A stretch of DNA of 8,711 bases. It comes from Bacteroidota bacterium. Lineage in GTDB: Bacteria > Bacteroidota > Bacteroidia > NS11-12g > UBA955. The DNA is taken from positions 1 through 8,711 of the forward strand of contig JAIYBO010000009.1 of assembly GCA_027488495.1 (NCBI GenBank), given 5' to 3'. The notes under the pieces are model-generated. The model did no database searches, had not been told where the DNA came from, and saw only the letters and a list, made by a program, of their open reading frames with translations. The position numbers and the translations under genes were made by a program. Below, piece by piece: positions 7,813-8,711 of this stretch; the stretch's first letter is position 1; the number at the start of each line of letters is the position of its first letter.

Positions 7813-8711
7813 ATGAAGAAATTTACTGTAAGAACGAGTCTGAAATCGCTGTTATTATCAACAATCGCATTTTTTGCTTCGATTCCATTTTTATCTGCCG
7901 CCAATTATTATGTATCAAAGTCAGGGAACGATGCAAATAGTGGCTTGTCTGTTTCTTTGGCAAAATTGACCATTAAAGCGGCCACGGATTTGGCTACCAC
8001 GGGAGATGTAGTTTACATTTCTACTGGTTATTATGCAGAAATAGTTGCGGTGTCAAATTCGATGACGCTCATGGTTGATAGTGTTCAAGTAAATGAACTT
8101 ACTATGAACAAAGCGGGAATTACTTTAACAATCGACGGTAATGCGAACGAAAAGACTTTCAATATCAAATCAAAGTTAACGTTAACAGATGGTTTGGTGA
8201 AAGTGGGTTCGTCGTTGGCTGCTTTAAGGGCGCTAGACGGTTGTACTGTGGGCGCCGGCACGAAGACCAGTTACATAGATGGTGCATTATATATCGGTTT
8301 AACCAGTGGGTCCACAAGTATGACATTTCCTCTGGGAGCAGGTACAGACTATCGCGCAGTGAGTTTGTCGTTCAGCAAATCCAATGGAAACTTAACTTAT
8401 TTTTGGTTCCAAATGAAGCCCGGTGCGGCGGCGGGAAATGGTTCCTTACCAACCGGTATTCGCAATTTTTCGAATCGCAATCATTTTGTGGGTGGTACAG
8501 TTCCTGCCCTAGCAACCAATGCCTCAAATTTCACTTTGACATTGAGATACGATACGGTAGGTACTGATGACGGGGTTTATGAAAACTCAACATTGAGGAT
8601 TTTGGGATACACCTCTTCAACAACATGGGTGAACCATGGTGGGACGGGTAGTGTGGTGCGCAAGGGTCAAATTCAAACCACGAGCATGTCTACCTTGGGC
8701 GGTACATTTTC
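7813..8711 (+). CDS. Secreted protein with right-handed beta-helix-like N-terminus, 3' partial
   Basis: The frame from ATG at 7813 stays open to the right edge: 299 residues with no stop. Residues 1-30 are a signal peptide (basic MKKFTVR, hydrophobic LLLSTIAFFASIPFL, probable cut after SAA). The mature protein begins NYYVSKSGNDANSG, then AATDLATTGDVVYISTGYYAE (56-76); this order (YYVS.SGND...G, A....A..GD.VYI..G.Y.E) is the typical opening of right-handed beta-helix or pectate-lyase-like (DUF1565-like) surface proteins. A second segment, SYIDGALYIGL ... TFPLGAGTDYRAVSLSFS (152-187), resembles a module I recall from large Bacteroidota exported proteins. These are often type IX secretion cargo, with a sorting domain at the C-terminus, which is not visible here. 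No catalytic residues can be assigned. It is probably a large cell-surface or secreted protein; enzyme versus adhesin is undecided. ATG fits the signal peptide exactly. Confidence 0.85.
   Translation, partial: MKKFTVRTSLKSLLLSTIAFFASIPFLSAANYYVSKSGNDANSGLSVSLAKLTIKAATDLATTGDVVYISTGYYAEIVAVSNSMTLMVDSVQVNELTMNKAGITLTIDGNANEKTFNIKSKLTLTDGLVKVGSSLAALRALDGCTVGAGTKTSYIDGALYIGLTSGSTSMTFPLGAGTDYRAVSLSFSKSNGNLTYFWFQMKPGAAAGNGSLPTGIRNFSNRNHFVGGTVPALATNASNFTLTLRYDTVGTDDGVYENSTLRILGYTSSTTWVNHGGTGSVVRKGQIQTTSMSTLGGTF

Noticed and set aside
8241..8567. 108-codon open frame on the + strand
   Set aside because: It is out of frame inside the secreted-protein gene; the frame starting at 7813 has a signal peptide and family motifs and remains open throughout.

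Overview
The window reads as ordinary chromosome of a member of the phylum Bacteroidota. Four things point there: a TamB protein with the divergent Bacteroidota-type sequence, an outer-membrane barrel protein with a carboxypeptidase-regulatory-like domain ahead of its plug, a DUF3127 protein (a family concentrated in this phylum), and promoter-like TAnnTTTG motifs with no Shine-Dalgarno sequences. I cannot place it below phylum level. All recognisable genes lie on the + strand.

Layout: (1) positions 1-3252, the 3' part of tamB, cut by the left edge; (2) 3332-4600, a MacB/FtsX-type ABC transporter permease that appears to start at TTG; (3) 4728-7262, a complete TonB-dependent-receptor-like outer-membrane beta-barrel protein; (4) 7325-7711, a small DUF3127 protein whose last residues mimic the acidic tip of single-stranded-DNA-binding protein; (5) 7813 to the right edge, the N-terminal 299 residues of a secreted protein that opens like a right-handed beta-helix protein. 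Gaps between genes are 62 to 127 bases. No tRNA, rRNA, insertion sequence, CRISPR array or long repeat was seen.

Four of the five products belong to the cell envelope or the outside: TamB (lipid or protein transport to the outer membrane), an inner-membrane permease, an outer-membrane receptor, and an exported protein. This is a loose theme and not evidence of a shared pathway. Three of the four gaps contain an exact TAnnTTTG, so several genes may have their own promoters instead of forming one operon.

I found no convincing new system. The points most worth a second look are the SSB-like tail on the DUF3127 protein, the non-ATG start of the permease, the unfinished secreted protein at the right edge, and an imperfect hairpin before it.
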